Source: a virus
Strand: one strand, 5' to 3'
Virus record (IMG/VR): IMGVR_UViG_3300032293_001310
Span: 1-64,000 of that record
DNA length: 64,000 bases
This document shows positions 8,363 through 17,198 of this stretch, in pieces. The notes under the pieces were generated by a model. It made no database searches and was not told where the DNA came from. It saw only the letters and a list, made by a program, of their open reading frames with translations. Each line of letters begins with the position of its first letter. Positions within the stretch are counted from its first letter, which is position 1. Both the position numbers and the translations under genes were made by a program.

Positions 8363-9757
8363 ATGGCAACATTATATGGTCCAAAAGTAAATACCGATAG
8401 TTTGATATTGAATTTTGATCCAGGTGGTCCAAAGTCATATATCACCGGAAGTACTACTGTGTTTAGTCCGATTAGTCCTTTTAATTATAGCGGCTCTTTA
8501 GTAAATGGCGTAGGCTATTCAACATCCAGTAAAGGATATTTTATATTTGACGCAATAGATGATTATATATCCGCCACAACATATACCAACCCATCATCTA
8601 GCATATCATCAAAAACAATAAACGTATGGTTTAGACAAGGTGAAAGAAATACAGCATCGGATCAAAATGCTGGATTATTTTCTATAATGAGCGCATCTGC
8701 CGATCCTCAATTTAGTATAAGAACAAACACAACTTCGTCTACAGTGTCCGGTTCTATGACTGCATTGCCACTTATATATCTTGATACATTTACAAACGGA
8801 CCATCTACGCAATATACAATTTCTTCATCGTTCTTTTATGATAAATGGTATATGGTTACTGGCGTTGAAGATGTGGTGAATAATAGATTGTCATTATATC
8901 TCGATGGTCAATTAGTAAGAACAGGTTCAAGGTCTGGCAGTGCATATCAATATAACGCAGATAGAATACAAATTGGCGCAGAAAAGTTAAGTTCAAACAG
9001 ATATTTTAAAGGAGATATAGGAATATCTAGTTTATACAACACCGCGCTTACTGCCGGTCAGATACAAAACATATATAACTTTGGAAAAGATAGATATTTG
9101 AGCGAACCAAGTGTGTATGCGGATGCGTGGCTTACATTTGAAATACCAGACAACGTAGTAAATACAACAATTTTGGATGCCACAGATAATACCACCGGTT
9201 CTAACTGGACTCTTTCTGGTGCATTTCCGTACATATTTAGCGGATCCAATTTTGCTCAAAACAGAATAAATAAAGTAAACAATAGAACTGTTCGTGGTAG
9301 TAGAAGTATTACATTAAATCCCACTTATGGTGGCGGCATAAATACGTATTTTCAATATAATTTTCCGGCATCAAGTAGAGTATCAATTAGTATGTATACA
9401 AGATTTGCTTCTACTGGCGGTTTTAATTTTGTATACTATGGAGATTTTGGTAGCGATGGAATCTTTATGACTAGACCAGGAAACAACGAACAATATTTGA
9501 TGGGCATACAAGCACTACCAAACACATATTACAGATTAGATATATTGTTTGTTGGTGGTGTAGGATATTATAGAGAACTATATAATGCTACAGGAAGTTT
9601 TGTTGGAAGTTCTTTTGCTGCTACTGCAACTACAACTATATCATATTTTAGAGCGGGGTGGTCAAATCCAAGAAATAATTATGGTCCTTCCGGTAGTTAT
9701 AATTTTGATAATGTAGTAATTGATTGGACTACTGCAAGATTTCCTTCTTTGGCATAA
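8363..9757 (+). CDS. LamG protein with an extra C-terminal beta domain
   Basis: I start at the ATG at 8363 (MATLYGPKVNTDS), matching the starts of other members, and not at the in-frame codon at 8321 that overlaps the previous gene. It has 464 residues, the longest of the array. Residues 1-245 are a LamG unit ending in LYNTALTAGQIQNIYNFGK. Residues 250-464 are a second domain beginning YADAWLTFEIPDN, with alternating aromatic beta strands and a final FDNVVIDW. This is the one member whose C-terminus is not KGRFGL-like, since the second domain follows it. Confidence 0.75.
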   Translation: MATLYGPKVNTDSLILNFDPGGPKSYITGSTTVFSPISPFNYSGSLVNGVGYSTSSKGYFIFDAIDDYISATTYTNPSSSISSKTINVWFRQGERNTASDQNAGLFSIMSASADPQFSIRTNTTSSTVSGSMTALPLIYLDTFTNGPSTQYTISSSFFYDKWYMVTGVEDVVNNRLSLYLDGQLVRTGSRSGSAYQYNADRIQIGAEKLSSNRYFKGDIGISSLYNTALTAGQIQNIYNFGKDRYLSEPSVYADAWLTFEIPDNVVNTTILDATDNTTGSNWTLSGAFPYIFSGSNFAQNRINKVNNRTVRGSRSITLNPTYGGGINTYFQYNFPASSRVSISMYTRFASTGGFNFVYYGDFGSDGIFMTRPGNNEQYLMGIQALPNTYYRLDILFVGGVGYYRELYNATGSFVGSSFAATATTTISYFRAGWSNPRNNYGPSGSYNFDNVVIDWTTARFPSLA

Positions 9758-9770
9758 TATATAATAATGT

Positions 9771-10466
9771 ATGAGCTATAACAACGGCCCAAGAATAGTA
9801 ACAGATGGATTAGTACTGCATCTTGATGCTGGTAATAGCAGGAGTTATCCTGGTACAGGTACAGTGTGGACCGATTTAACAAAACGAGGAAACAACGGAG
9901 ACATTAAATCTGGCGTATCTTTTGTAACAGGCTCTTTAAATTTTACATTAAATTCTTCAAATGAGCTTGTGGATATTGCTCATAGTGCTGACTTGAACTA
10001 TTCATATTTAAATTGGGCATATTCGCTTTGGATGAAGATAAATTTTGATGATAATGGTACTTGGACGCAGTTATTCATGAAAGGAAATGATGGAGGAAAT
10101 AGAAGACCAGGTATTTGGTTTTATTCTGGGCAGACTAGTAGATTTCATTGTACTTGGAGTGGTCCTGGAAATACTCAACAATCTATGGATACAAGCGACC
10201 CGATAACAACACCGATAGGAGAATGGGCAAATTGGGTATTTCAATCAAGAAATGGTACGATGATGGTATACAAAAATACTGTACGTGATAGTGTTACATT
10301 GGCCTTAGCCGACAGAACGGTCAACAGCGAACCATTACACATCGGAGGATATAACTATAGAAGTCCGGGAATAGATTTAGCATCTTTTATGGTATACAAC
10401 AAATCTTTGTCTGACGAAGAAATCCGCCAAAACTATCACGCAACAAAAGGAAGGTTTGGGTTATAA
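9771..10466 (+). CDS. LamG/concanavalin-like fibre protein, array member 7
   Basis: 231 residues with the canonical start GPRIVTDGLVLHLDAGNSR and a short core lacking the usual FDGxNDY strand; ELVDIAHSADLNY takes that place. It ends with MVYNKSLSDEEIRQNYH and KGRFGL. It lies 13 bp downstream of the previous gene. Its AAAGGAAGG terminal codons precede the next start at 10469, which here follows the stop by 2 bp. Confidence 0.81.
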   Translation: MSYNNGPRIVTDGLVLHLDAGNSRSYPGTGTVWTDLTKRGNNGDIKSGVSFVTGSLNFTLNSSNELVDIAHSADLNYSYLNWAYSLWMKINFDDNGTWTQLFMKGNDGGNRRPGIWFYSGQTSRFHCTWSGPGNTQQSMDTSDPITTPIGEWANWVFQSRNGTMMVYKNTVRDSVTLALADRTVNSEPLHIGGYNYRSPGIDLASFMVYNKSLSDEEIRQNYHATKGRFGL

Positions 10467-10468
10467 TC

Positions 10469-11161
10469 ATGGCAACATTATATTCACCAAAAATAGTAAC
10501 GAATGGATTGGTAATGTATCTTGATGCGGGTAATAATAGAAGCTATGCTGGTAGCGGAACAACTTGGAGTGATTTGAGTAGAAATGGAATTACTGGTACA
10601 TTAACTAATGGACCAACGTTTAATAGTGCTAACGGAGGTAGTATTGTATTGGATGGTACAAATGATTATATAGATTGCGCCGATTTAGAAATTTTTAAAA
10701 TTTCCACCACTCTCACGTTAGAAGCATGGTTTAGAATATCTACATATGTTAATTGGGCAGGAATACTTGGAAAAAGTAATGTTGCTACAGGTGTATATGT
10801 CATGCATTTAAGTCCGTTGGCACAAAAAATAAGATTTAGTTACAACAGTTCAACCCCGTGGAATGTTAATGTGATAGATGGAAATTCTACAATCAGTACC
10901 AATCAATGGTATCATTCCGTAATAACATCTAATGGTTCTTTGGTAAATTTTTACTTAAACGGCGCGTTGGATAAAACTCAAAGTATCTCAATTACATTTA
11001 ATACTGGTGCCGGTTTCCCTGTTTCAATAGGTCAAGATCCTCCGGGATCGAATGAATTTTTTAATGGTCGTATAGCATTAGCAAAAATATACAACAGAAC
11101 ATTATCAGCATCAGAAGTATTACAAAACTATCACGCAACAAAAGGGAGATTTGGATTATGA
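10469..11161 (+). CDS. LamG/concanavalin-like fibre protein, array member 8
   Basis: 230 residues and close to the array consensus: PKIVTNGLVMYLDAGNNRS, GSGTTWSDLSRNG, SANGGSIVLDGTNDYIDC, FYLNGALDKTQS, and IYNRTLSASEVLQNYH ending KGRFGL. The start resembles the 8363 member (MATLYSPKI against MATLYGPKV), suggesting a recent duplication or gene conversion at the 5' end. Coupled to the next gene by ATGA. Confidence 0.83.
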   Translation: MATLYSPKIVTNGLVMYLDAGNNRSYAGSGTTWSDLSRNGITGTLTNGPTFNSANGGSIVLDGTNDYIDCADLEIFKISTTLTLEAWFRISTYVNWAGILGKSNVATGVYVMHLSPLAQKIRFSYNSSTPWNVNVIDGNSTISTNQWYHSVITSNGSLVNFYLNGALDKTQSISITFNTGAGFPVSIGQDPPGSNEFFNGRIALAKIYNRTLSASEVLQNYHATKGRFGL

Positions 11162-11859
11162 GTGTAATCGGTGGACCACAACTTCCAACAAGTGGATTAG
11201 TAATGTGCTTAGATGCGGGCAATGGTAAAAGTTTTATCAGCGGTAGTACAATAATGTTCGACTTGAGCGGATTCGGTAATACAGGTTCATTGGTTAGTAC
11301 AGTATCATATACAAGTTCTTTCGGCGGAGGTGTTGTTAACAATAATACAGCAGGATACATACGTGTAGAAGACGCGCCTTCGATTGGGTCAAATATATTG
11401 CGCACAATTTCCATATCTGTCTGGTTTCGTCTTTCTGCCAACAATTCGGATCACTCTGTGTTGGTAAAAATGCAAAGTAGCAATGTTGATAGACAATATT
11501 GTTTTTTTATACAAACCGGAAATAATACATATTTCACTACAAACGACGCCACGGGAGAACAACAATTTGTAGCAACTCCAAATTTTCAAGCGAATACAAT
11601 TTATCATTTTGTAGGGACAATAGACCGAACAAACAGAATAGTAAACCAATATGTGAATGGTGTTTTAGTTGCTTCTTCTACGAATTCGGTAAGACAAACT
11701 GACATGGATTATTTGAATGAACCCGTTCTCATCGGAGGGCATAGAAATACTCCAAGATTTAATGGAGTAATCCATTCTGCTCAAATATACAACAGAGTGT
11801 TGACTGCATCCGAAGTTTTTTCGATGTATCACAATACAAAAGGAAGGTTTGGATTATGA
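11158..11859 (+). CDS. LamG/concanavalin-like fibre protein, array member 9
   Basis: 233 residues. It has the standard SGLVMCLDAGNGKSF start, a NSDHSVLVKMQSSN strand in place of the usual FDG core, QYVNGVLVASS and IYNRVLTASEVFSMYH, and ends KGRFGL. ATGA-coupled at both ends, so translation of this stretch of the array appears to run as one relay. Confidence 0.82.
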   Translation: MSVIGGPQLPTSGLVMCLDAGNGKSFISGSTIMFDLSGFGNTGSLVSTVSYTSSFGGGVVNNNTAGYIRVEDAPSIGSNILRTISISVWFRLSANNSDHSVLVKMQSSNVDRQYCFFIQTGNNTYFTTNDATGEQQFVATPNFQANTIYHFVGTIDRTNRIVNQYVNGVLVASSTNSVRQTDMDYLNEPVLIGGHRNTPRFNGVIHSAQIYNRVLTASEVFSMYHNTKGRFGL

Positions 11860-12578
11860 GTTATAGCAATGGACCAAAAATGATAACAAACGGATTGGTG
11901 TTGTGCCTTGATGCGGCAAATCGGAAGAGTTATCCTGGTAGTGGAACAATATGGAGAGATTTAAGTGCGAATGATTATAGCGGATCGTTGACAGGTGGTC
12001 CTACATTTAACACCACGAATGGCGGTCGTATGGAATTTGATGGTGCCGATGACGTATGCACAACTTCTGTTGTATACTCCAGTGCAGGGATTCCTACTAA
12101 CAATTTTACATATGAAGTCTGGTGTAGACCAGCCGGTACCATTAATTTGGCGACAGAAGCAACTTCTGGTACTACCGCCTTGTCTAGCGAAAGCACTGTG
12201 ATTGGCCCTATTAATTATGGCTCTAATTCTGGTGCCGGTCTTTCGGTTGGAACAAACGGTATATGTGTAATTGAACACGGTAGTGCTTATTTGCCTTCTT
12301 TACTAACCGCCACCGTAACAATTTCTAATACTTTAATATCGCAGATTATTGCTGTGTATACCAATAAACAGCCATCATTGTATATAAACGGTACTTTCAT
12401 AAAGACCGGTTTGACTAGTTTAAAAACTACAGTATATGGCGATTTTAAGCAAGTGGGTAGTGGTCCTTACAGCCCATTTCTTGGATCAATAAGCATCGCA
12501 AAGGTGTACAATCGCGTATTGTCTTTGACGGAAATTAAACAAAACTACGACGCAAATAAAGGAAGGTTTCTACTATGA
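11856..12578 (+). CDS. LamG/concanavalin-like fibre protein, array member 10
   Basis: 240 residues with the consensus N-terminus (SYPGSGTIWRDLSAND, TNGGRMEFDGADDVC) and a Ser/Thr-rich middle. Its end is KGRFLL instead of KGRFGL, yet the AAAGGAAGG codons, and so the Shine-Dalgarno for the next gene, are kept. Coupled to the next gene by ATGA. Confidence 0.82.
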   Translation: MSYSNGPKMITNGLVLCLDAANRKSYPGSGTIWRDLSANDYSGSLTGGPTFNTTNGGRMEFDGADDVCTTSVVYSSAGIPTNNFTYEVWCRPAGTINLATEATSGTTALSSESTVIGPINYGSNSGAGLSVGTNGICVIEHGSAYLPSLLTATVTISNTLISQIIAVYTNKQPSLYINGTFIKTGLTSLKTTVYGDFKQVGSGPYSPFLGSISIAKVYNRVLSLTEIKQNYDANKGRFLL

Positions 12579-13261
12579 GCGTAGAAGGCGGACCAGATAT
12601 TATTACAAACGGTTTGGTATTGTATTTGGACGCTGCCAATAATAGAAGTATTGTTAGTGGCAGTACTACTTGGTTTGATTTGAGCAGAAATGGTAATACA
12701 GGTTCGTTGATAAATGGGCCAACATATAGCAGTGCTAATGGCGGCGTTCTTAGTTTTGATGGCAGCAATGATTATGTAGATTTTTATGCACCAAATTTGG
12801 GAACAACTACGACCGTTGAAGTGTGGTGTAATATCTCTTCAACCGCAAGTAAAATGATTTTTGGATGGCTCAGATATACCCTGTTCTGTTCTTCGGGACA
12901 TATTGGTTTCAACACATACAACAGCGACGTATATGGGATATCATCGACGCAAGTTACTGCGCTTGGATTAGTAAATAATTGGGCACATTACGTGTTTGAA
13001 ATGCGAAGCGACGTATCTTACACCAACAATAAAATATACATAAATGGAATGCCTCAAACATTAGGGCAGCAACTTGCCACCGAAAATAGTGCAAATAGAA
13101 ATTTCAATTCAGGATTTGGTCGCATAGCCATTGCTAGACACGAATTAGTGACATATTTTATGCCAATGAACTGTGGTTCTTTCAAGGTATATAATCGTGC
13201 ACTAACCGCAGCAGAAATCCGCCAAAATTATCATGCCACAAAAGGCCGCTATGGTTTATAA
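12575..13261 (+). CDS. LamG/concanavalin-like fibre protein, array member 11
   Basis: 228 residues: PDIITNGLVLYLDAANNRS, SANGGVLSFDGSNDYVDF, KIYINGMPQT and VYNRALTAAEIRQNYH ending KGRYGL. No gene is coupled downstream, and the terminal Lys-Gly-Arg is written AAA GGC CGC, destroying the Shine-Dalgarno that coupled members carry. It is the last gene before the TATTTATA box at 13271. Confidence 0.82.
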   Translation: MSVEGGPDIITNGLVLYLDAANNRSIVSGSTTWFDLSRNGNTGSLINGPTYSSANGGVLSFDGSNDYVDFYAPNLGTTTTVEVWCNISSTASKMIFGWLRYTLFCSSGHIGFNTYNSDVYGISSTQVTALGLVNNWAHYVFEMRSDVSYTNNKIYINGMPQTLGQQLATENSANRNFNSGFGRIAIARHELVTYFMPMNCGSFKVYNRALTAAEIRQNYHATKGRYGL

Positions 13262-13270
13262 CCTTCTTTA

Positions 13271-13278
13271 TATTTATA
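13271..13278 (+). promoter_or_regulatory. Late-type promoter box TATTTATA
   Basis: Exact TATTTATA 32 bp before the ATG at 13311, in the only noncoding gap of this part of the array. A TTAACAATTA element at 13288-13297 lies between it and the start. Confidence 0.5.
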
Positions 13279-13310
13279 TATACAACCTTAACAATTATAA
13301 TAAATAACAT

Positions 13311-13577
13311 ATGAGCGACATATACGCAAACAGAGAATATCTTATCTTTCCAGTCAGCGAACTAAACAAAGTTGACTTTAGTCAAGTATTAGAAACATCA
13401 GCAGATACAGTACGTAAATCTGTAGATGAAACTAAAACATTTGTAAAATGGAATGGTGAAGCACCAGCATTTGTAGCCACAATGATTGGTACAGAAGGTC
13501 CATATACACATGCTGAAATACTTGAGATACTAAGCACAAGCGAATGGTCTAGTCCAATGACTGGTAGTATTCCGTAA
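13311..13577 (+). CDS. Small uncharacterised virion-associated protein
   Basis: 88 residues, no membrane segment. The C-terminal half reads VKWNGEAPAFV..MIGTEGPYTHAEILEILSTSEW. I believe this is the pattern of a small protein recurring beside tail-fibre genes in T4-like aquatic phages, but no function is known to me. It has its own late-type box and no Shine-Dalgarno. Its job in fibre assembly, if any, is inferred only from place. Confidence 0.65.
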   Translation: MSDIYANREYLIFPVSELNKVDFSQVLETSADTVRKSVDETKTFVKWNGEAPAFVATMIGTEGPYTHAEILEILSTSEWSSPMTGSIP

Positions 13578-13586
13578 TATTTTATT

Positions 13587-14330
13587 ATGCCAGATTATGG
13601 TCCAAGAATAGTTACCGATGGTTTGGTATTGTATCTTGATGCTGCTAATAGAAAGAGTTATCCAGGAAGTGGAGCAACTTGGTATGATTTAACTGGAAAC
13701 GGAAATCACGGTACTATAAACCTAGGCGAGTTTGTTTCAAGTGAAGGATGGTATTTGAGAAATGTCAACAACACCAGTGATTTTTTTTATATTACAATTC
13801 CCGACAGCACGAGTATAAGTAACTGCTTAAATGTGACTTCGGGTGGTTGGACAATAGAAGAAATAATATGGACAAACTCTGTAACTTATCCAGAGGCCGA
13901 CGCTGGTGGAATGGGTTCTGGACCGGCATATGGGATAGGATCGACGGGATTCGACTGGAATCATGGGACAGCAAATACATCATTTAGATTCGGGCAAACG
14001 AGCAATTCCGCAACTGTATATGAAGACGATGTTACATTTTCTGTTGGTAGTCCGTATAATAGTCTCAATGCTTGGAGAATAAGAACAATGATATGGAATA
14101 GAAGTGCCAATTCAAATTTATTATATATTAATGGAAATTATATAAATGCAGTTAGTACTCCTAATACGTCGGGTACTTCAATTTATAACGGAGATGGGCT
14201 GACGTTTGGTACATTGTATGGATGGAAACATTATGGTAGAAGAGCCGCAATTAAAATTTATAATAAAGTATTAACTGATTCCGAAATTCTTCAAAACTAT
14301 ACCGCAATAAAAACAAGGTTTGGATTATGA
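13587..14330 (+). CDS. LamG/concanavalin-like fibre protein, array member 12
   Basis: 247 residues, beginning the second part of the array. N-terminus GPRIVTDGLVLYLDAANRK and WYDLTGNGNHGTINLG are close to consensus. The middle is Trp/Gly rich (TSGGWTIEEIIW, GGMGSGPAYGIG). C-terminus IYNKVLTDSEILQNY is followed by KTRFGL, so codons AAAACAAGG replace AAAGGAAGG and the ribosome site for the overlapping next gene is weaker. Confidence 0.81.
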   Translation: MPDYGPRIVTDGLVLYLDAANRKSYPGSGATWYDLTGNGNHGTINLGEFVSSEGWYLRNVNNTSDFFYITIPDSTSISNCLNVTSGGWTIEEIIWTNSVTYPEADAGGMGSGPAYGIGSTGFDWNHGTANTSFRFGQTSNSATVYEDDVTFSVGSPYNSLNAWRIRTMIWNRSANSNLLYINGNYINAVSTPNTSGTSIYNGDGLTFGTLYGWKHYGRRAAIKIYNKVLTDSEILQNYTAIKTRFGL

Positions 14331-14998
14331 GTTATTACAATGGACCAACTGTGGTTACAGATGGATTGGTACTTTTTGTTGATGTCAAGAATCCAAAAAG
14401 TTGTCCAGCGTCAAATACAGTATTAAATGATTTAGCCGGTAATAGTACATTTACATTATCAAACATAACATATAATGCGGAAGGAAATTTTAGTTTCAAT
14501 GCTTCTACCAGCACAATAATTTCTCCGGAAAATTCGGCATTGAATACACAAACTCCAACGGTTGAGGTTTGGGTAAAAACAAACAATACAAATCAAAATG
14601 GATTTTGGTTTGAAAAAGGACAGGTCAACACGCAATACAGTCTATTTCAGGAAGGGACAGTTATACAATGGCGTATGAATATAGGCGGAGTGACAAATTT
14701 GTCAACCACGACCGCGACATACATGTCAACATCTCAATGGGCACAGGTTGTAGGTACATATACGAGTGGAACCAGAAGATTATATATCAACGGAATGTTG
14801 GTTAATTCCGATGGACAGACCGGTACTATTGCTACAAACACAAACGGGTCTTCTATTGGAGTATATGGCGGATTCAACGGAAGTCGTGGATATTATTACA
14901 ATGGAAGTTTGGCTATATGCAAAGTGTACAACCGAGCACTGTCTCCGGTTGAAGTTCTTCAAAACTATACCGCAATAAAAACGAGATTTGGACTATGA
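14327..14998 (+). CDS. LamG/concanavalin-like fibre protein, array member 13
   Basis: 223 residues, one of the shortest members. It carries TDGLVLFVDVKNPKSCPAS, FSFNASTSTIIS, RLYINGMLVNSDG and YNRALSPVEVLQNY ending KTRFGL. Starts and ends by ATGA overlap. It shares the ATAAAAAC(A/G)(A/G)G end with its neighbour at 14330, pointing to local duplication. Confidence 0.82.
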   Translation: MSYYNGPTVVTDGLVLFVDVKNPKSCPASNTVLNDLAGNSTFTLSNITYNAEGNFSFNASTSTIISPENSALNTQTPTVEVWVKTNNTNQNGFWFEKGQVNTQYSLFQEGTVIQWRMNIGGVTNLSTTTATYMSTSQWAQVVGTYTSGTRRLYINGMLVNSDGQTGTIATNTNGSSIGVYGGFNGSRGYYYNGSLAICKVYNRALSPVEVLQNYTAIKTRFGL

Positions 14999-15648
14999 GC
15001 ATAGAAGCACCAATCAAAACAGTGTCAAATGGTTTAGTATTGCATTTGGATGCGGCAAATAATAAGAGTTATCCGGGTAGTGGAACAAGTTGGAGAGATT
15101 TGAGTAGTAATGGTAATAATGGAACATTAACAGGTGGCCCAACATTTAGTAATTCAAACAGCGGAACTATGGTTTTTGATTATGTTGACGATGCTATTAC
15201 TGGGATGGGTAATTTGGGTTCGCCATCGACATTCACATTGAATGCATGGGTAAGATCCACTAATATATCACAGGCACAAAATATATTTAATGCAAATCCA
15301 CCATTTTTTTTAAGAATAACATCATCAACTATAAGATGCTGTGTTTATACAGGATCTTGGATTTTCGTGAATGGTAGCATAACATTAAGCAGCAATGTAT
15401 GGTATAATCTGGTTTTGACCTATGATCAGTCATATGTGAAAGGATATGTGAATGGAGTATTAGACGTTAATTCGGTAAAAACTGGTGCGCCTGTTTGGGG
15501 AACATTCCAAGGTATAGGGTATACTACCGGAGGAGAGGACGCTCCGTCTGTAACAAATATAGCCGTTGCACAGGTGTACAATCGTGCTTTGTCTGCTGTC
15601 GAAATCCGTCAAAACTACGACTCAACAAGATCACGTTTTGGTTTATAA
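14995..15648 (+). CDS. LamG/concanavalin-like fibre protein, array member 14
   Basis: 217 residues, the last and smallest member: SNGLVLHLDAANNKSYPG, SWRDLSSNGNNGTLTGG, KGYVNGVLDVNS, VYNRALSAVEIRQNYD. The end is RSRFGL with codons AGA TCA CGT, which give no Shine-Dalgarno, and no coupled gene follows. The array therefore ends both in protein and in translation signal. Confidence 0.82.
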   Translation: MSIEAPIKTVSNGLVLHLDAANNKSYPGSGTSWRDLSSNGNNGTLTGGPTFSNSNSGTMVFDYVDDAITGMGNLGSPSTFTLNAWVRSTNISQAQNIFNANPPFFLRITSSTIRCCVYTGSWIFVNGSITLSSNVWYNLVLTYDQSYVKGYVNGVLDVNSVKTGAPVWGTFQGIGYTTGGEDAPSVTNIAVAQVYNRALSAVEIRQNYDSTRSRFGL

Positions 15649-15672
15649 TAACCACAATAATTTATATATCTA

Positions 15673-15680
15673 TATTTATA
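15673..15680 (+). promoter_or_regulatory. Late-type promoter box TATTTATA
   Basis: Exact box in the 43-bp gap after the LamG array, 11 bp before the ATG at 15692. No Shine-Dalgarno follows. Confidence 0.5.
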
Positions 15681-15691
15681 TATAATAAATT

Positions 15692-16405
15692 ATGCCGTCA
15701 GACATTCTTATAGTTCCAAACAGAAGTTCTACCACTACTGCTCCTGTTATACAATTCAGCGGCAGTCAGGCGAATACAATAAGATTAGAAGTATTAACTT
15801 CAGGCAGTATTGCTTTTCTTGGTAAATCTGGAAGTTTGTTTAGCATATCGGACAATCTTTCTGGAAGTTTGATGGCAGTAAGTGATATTTCCGGCTTGCC
15901 TATTTTTGAAGTACTTAGCGACGACAGAGTGGTGATGGGAAGGTATAATACAAACGCACTTGTTGTTACTGGTAGTAAAGTTGGAATAGGAAAATCTGTT
16001 CCAAATATTTCTGTTGCACTGGATGTATCCGGTAGTGCTGTTGTGACGGGGTCTTTAAGTGTGTCTAGAGAATTTTCCAGCAACGCACTGTGGACAAACG
16101 CTTCGTCGATAAGTTATTGGGGCGGATTTCCTACTGCATATGGAGTTCTTACGTGGAATACCGGATATGCGACCGTGGCCGCTAATACAGGAAATAATTT
16201 ATACCTCAGTGCAAATGGCGCAACTTCTACCGGTCATATAACTATTACTACCAACGGCGATATTGGTATAAACAAAACTACGGCAAATGCTAAGTTAGAT
16301 GTAAATGGAAATACAATCATAACCGGTTCTTTGCGTGTAACTGGAGATGTTGTTTCGAGCAATACGTCGAATATATTACATCCATTTTTACTTATGGGAG
16401 CATAA
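15692..16405 (+). CDS. Short tail fibre protein paralogous to the long collagen-like fibre
   Basis: 237 residues. The first 120 repeat a module of the long fibre at the left edge: IRLEVLTSGSIAFLGKSG, SLFSISDNLSGSLMAVSD, GLPIFEVLSDDRVVMG, then a VGIGK..ALDVSGSAVVTGS unit. The end carries another fibre repeat, GINKTTANAKLDVNGNTI. There is no collagen-like part and no C-terminal knob, so it may be an adaptor or a remnant of a duplicated fibre. The two related genes flank the LamG array. Confidence 0.78.
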   Translation: MPSDILIVPNRSSTTTAPVIQFSGSQANTIRLEVLTSGSIAFLGKSGSLFSISDNLSGSLMAVSDISGLPIFEVLSDDRVVMGRYNTNALVVTGSKVGIGKSVPNISVALDVSGSAVVTGSLSVSREFSSNALWTNASSISYWGGFPTAYGVLTWNTGYATVAANTGNNLYLSANGATSTGHITITTNGDIGINKTTANAKLDVNGNTIITGSLRVTGDVVSSNTSNILHPFLLMGA

Positions 16406-16425
16406 ATTTAATATATATTATCAAT

Positions 16426-16755
16426 ATGGCTACAACATACAAATTATTGGGATCATCGGCGCCGGGTACTGCTGGCGCAACATTATATACTGTTCCGACT
16501 GGTTTTCAGGCAGTTGCTTCGTCGTTAGTAATAACAAACTTAAGTTCATCGGCTGCAAATTTTACAGTCGTTGTAAAAACAGGATCGGCGGGTGCTACTC
16601 TGGATAATAATTTTATATCATATCAAACCGCAATACCCGCAAACGATTCTGTTATAATGACACTGGGTCTTGCTCTTTCTTCGAGTTATGTTGTACAAGT
16701 TTCTGGTAGTACTTCAAAAGTAGCGTTTAATTTATTTGGCGCAGAATTAAATTAA
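16426..16755 (+). CDS. Small beta-rich virion surface protein
   Basis: 109 residues of predicted beta sandwich: ATLYTVPTGFQAVASSLVI, a Ser/Ala-rich strand pair, AIPANDSVIMTLGLALSS and a final FNLFGAELN. The pattern of a start with MATTYKLLG, a central ANDS..LTLG and a short hydrophobic end is familiar from small structural proteins next to tail-fibre genes in aquatic T4-like phages. Role (decoration or fibre accessory) is inferred. Confidence 0.6.
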   Translation: MATTYKLLGSSAPGTAGATLYTVPTGFQAVASSLVITNLSSSAANFTVVVKTGSAGATLDNNFISYQTAIPANDSVIMTLGLALSSSYVVQVSGSTSKVAFNLFGAELN

Positions 16756-16756
16756 T

Positions 16757-17167
16757 ATGCCACATTTTGCACAGGTTATAAATGGAACAGTTCAACAGGT
16801 AATTGTTGCTGACATAGATTTTATAAATTCTGGTGTTGTGGGTGATCCTTTGCAATGGATACAAACATCGTACAATTCAAACATACGAAATAAATTTGCA
16901 GGTATAGGAGATATGTACTTACCAGACCCAGATATATTTATTCCACCAAAGCCATACCAGTCTTGGATACTAGAGCAATACGATACAACGGGGTTGGATG
17001 AAAATTACAACGTTTCCGTGTTATCGACTCACTACAGATGGATATCTCCTGTTCCATATCCTTCAACGCCGCCCGCTGAAGGATATGCATGGGTATGGAG
17101 CGAAACAAGTCTAAATTGGGTTCAAGTACCTATATCTCAGTATACATCTACAGGTTTCGCTCCATAG
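16757..17167 (+). CDS. Small virion protein with conserved MPHFAQV start
   Basis: 136 residues. MPHFAQVINGTVQQVIVAD at the start and KFAGIGDMYLPDPDIFIPPKP in the middle are a pattern I associate with a small tail-fibre-adjacent protein of cyanophage-type myoviruses (N-terminal FAQ, central FAGIG then FIPPxPY). The C-terminus is Pro/Trp rich (PYPSTPPAEGYAWVWSE). It follows the previous gene by 1 bp. Function is unknown, but the virion location is likely. Confidence 0.6.
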   Translation: MPHFAQVINGTVQQVIVADIDFINSGVVGDPLQWIQTSYNSNIRNKFAGIGDMYLPDPDIFIPPKPYQSWILEQYDTTGLDENYNVSVLSTHYRWISPVPYPSTPPAEGYAWVWSETSLNWVQVPISQYTSTGFAP

Positions 17168-17198
17168 GTAACTTCCTTTATTTAACCCAAGTTTAATT

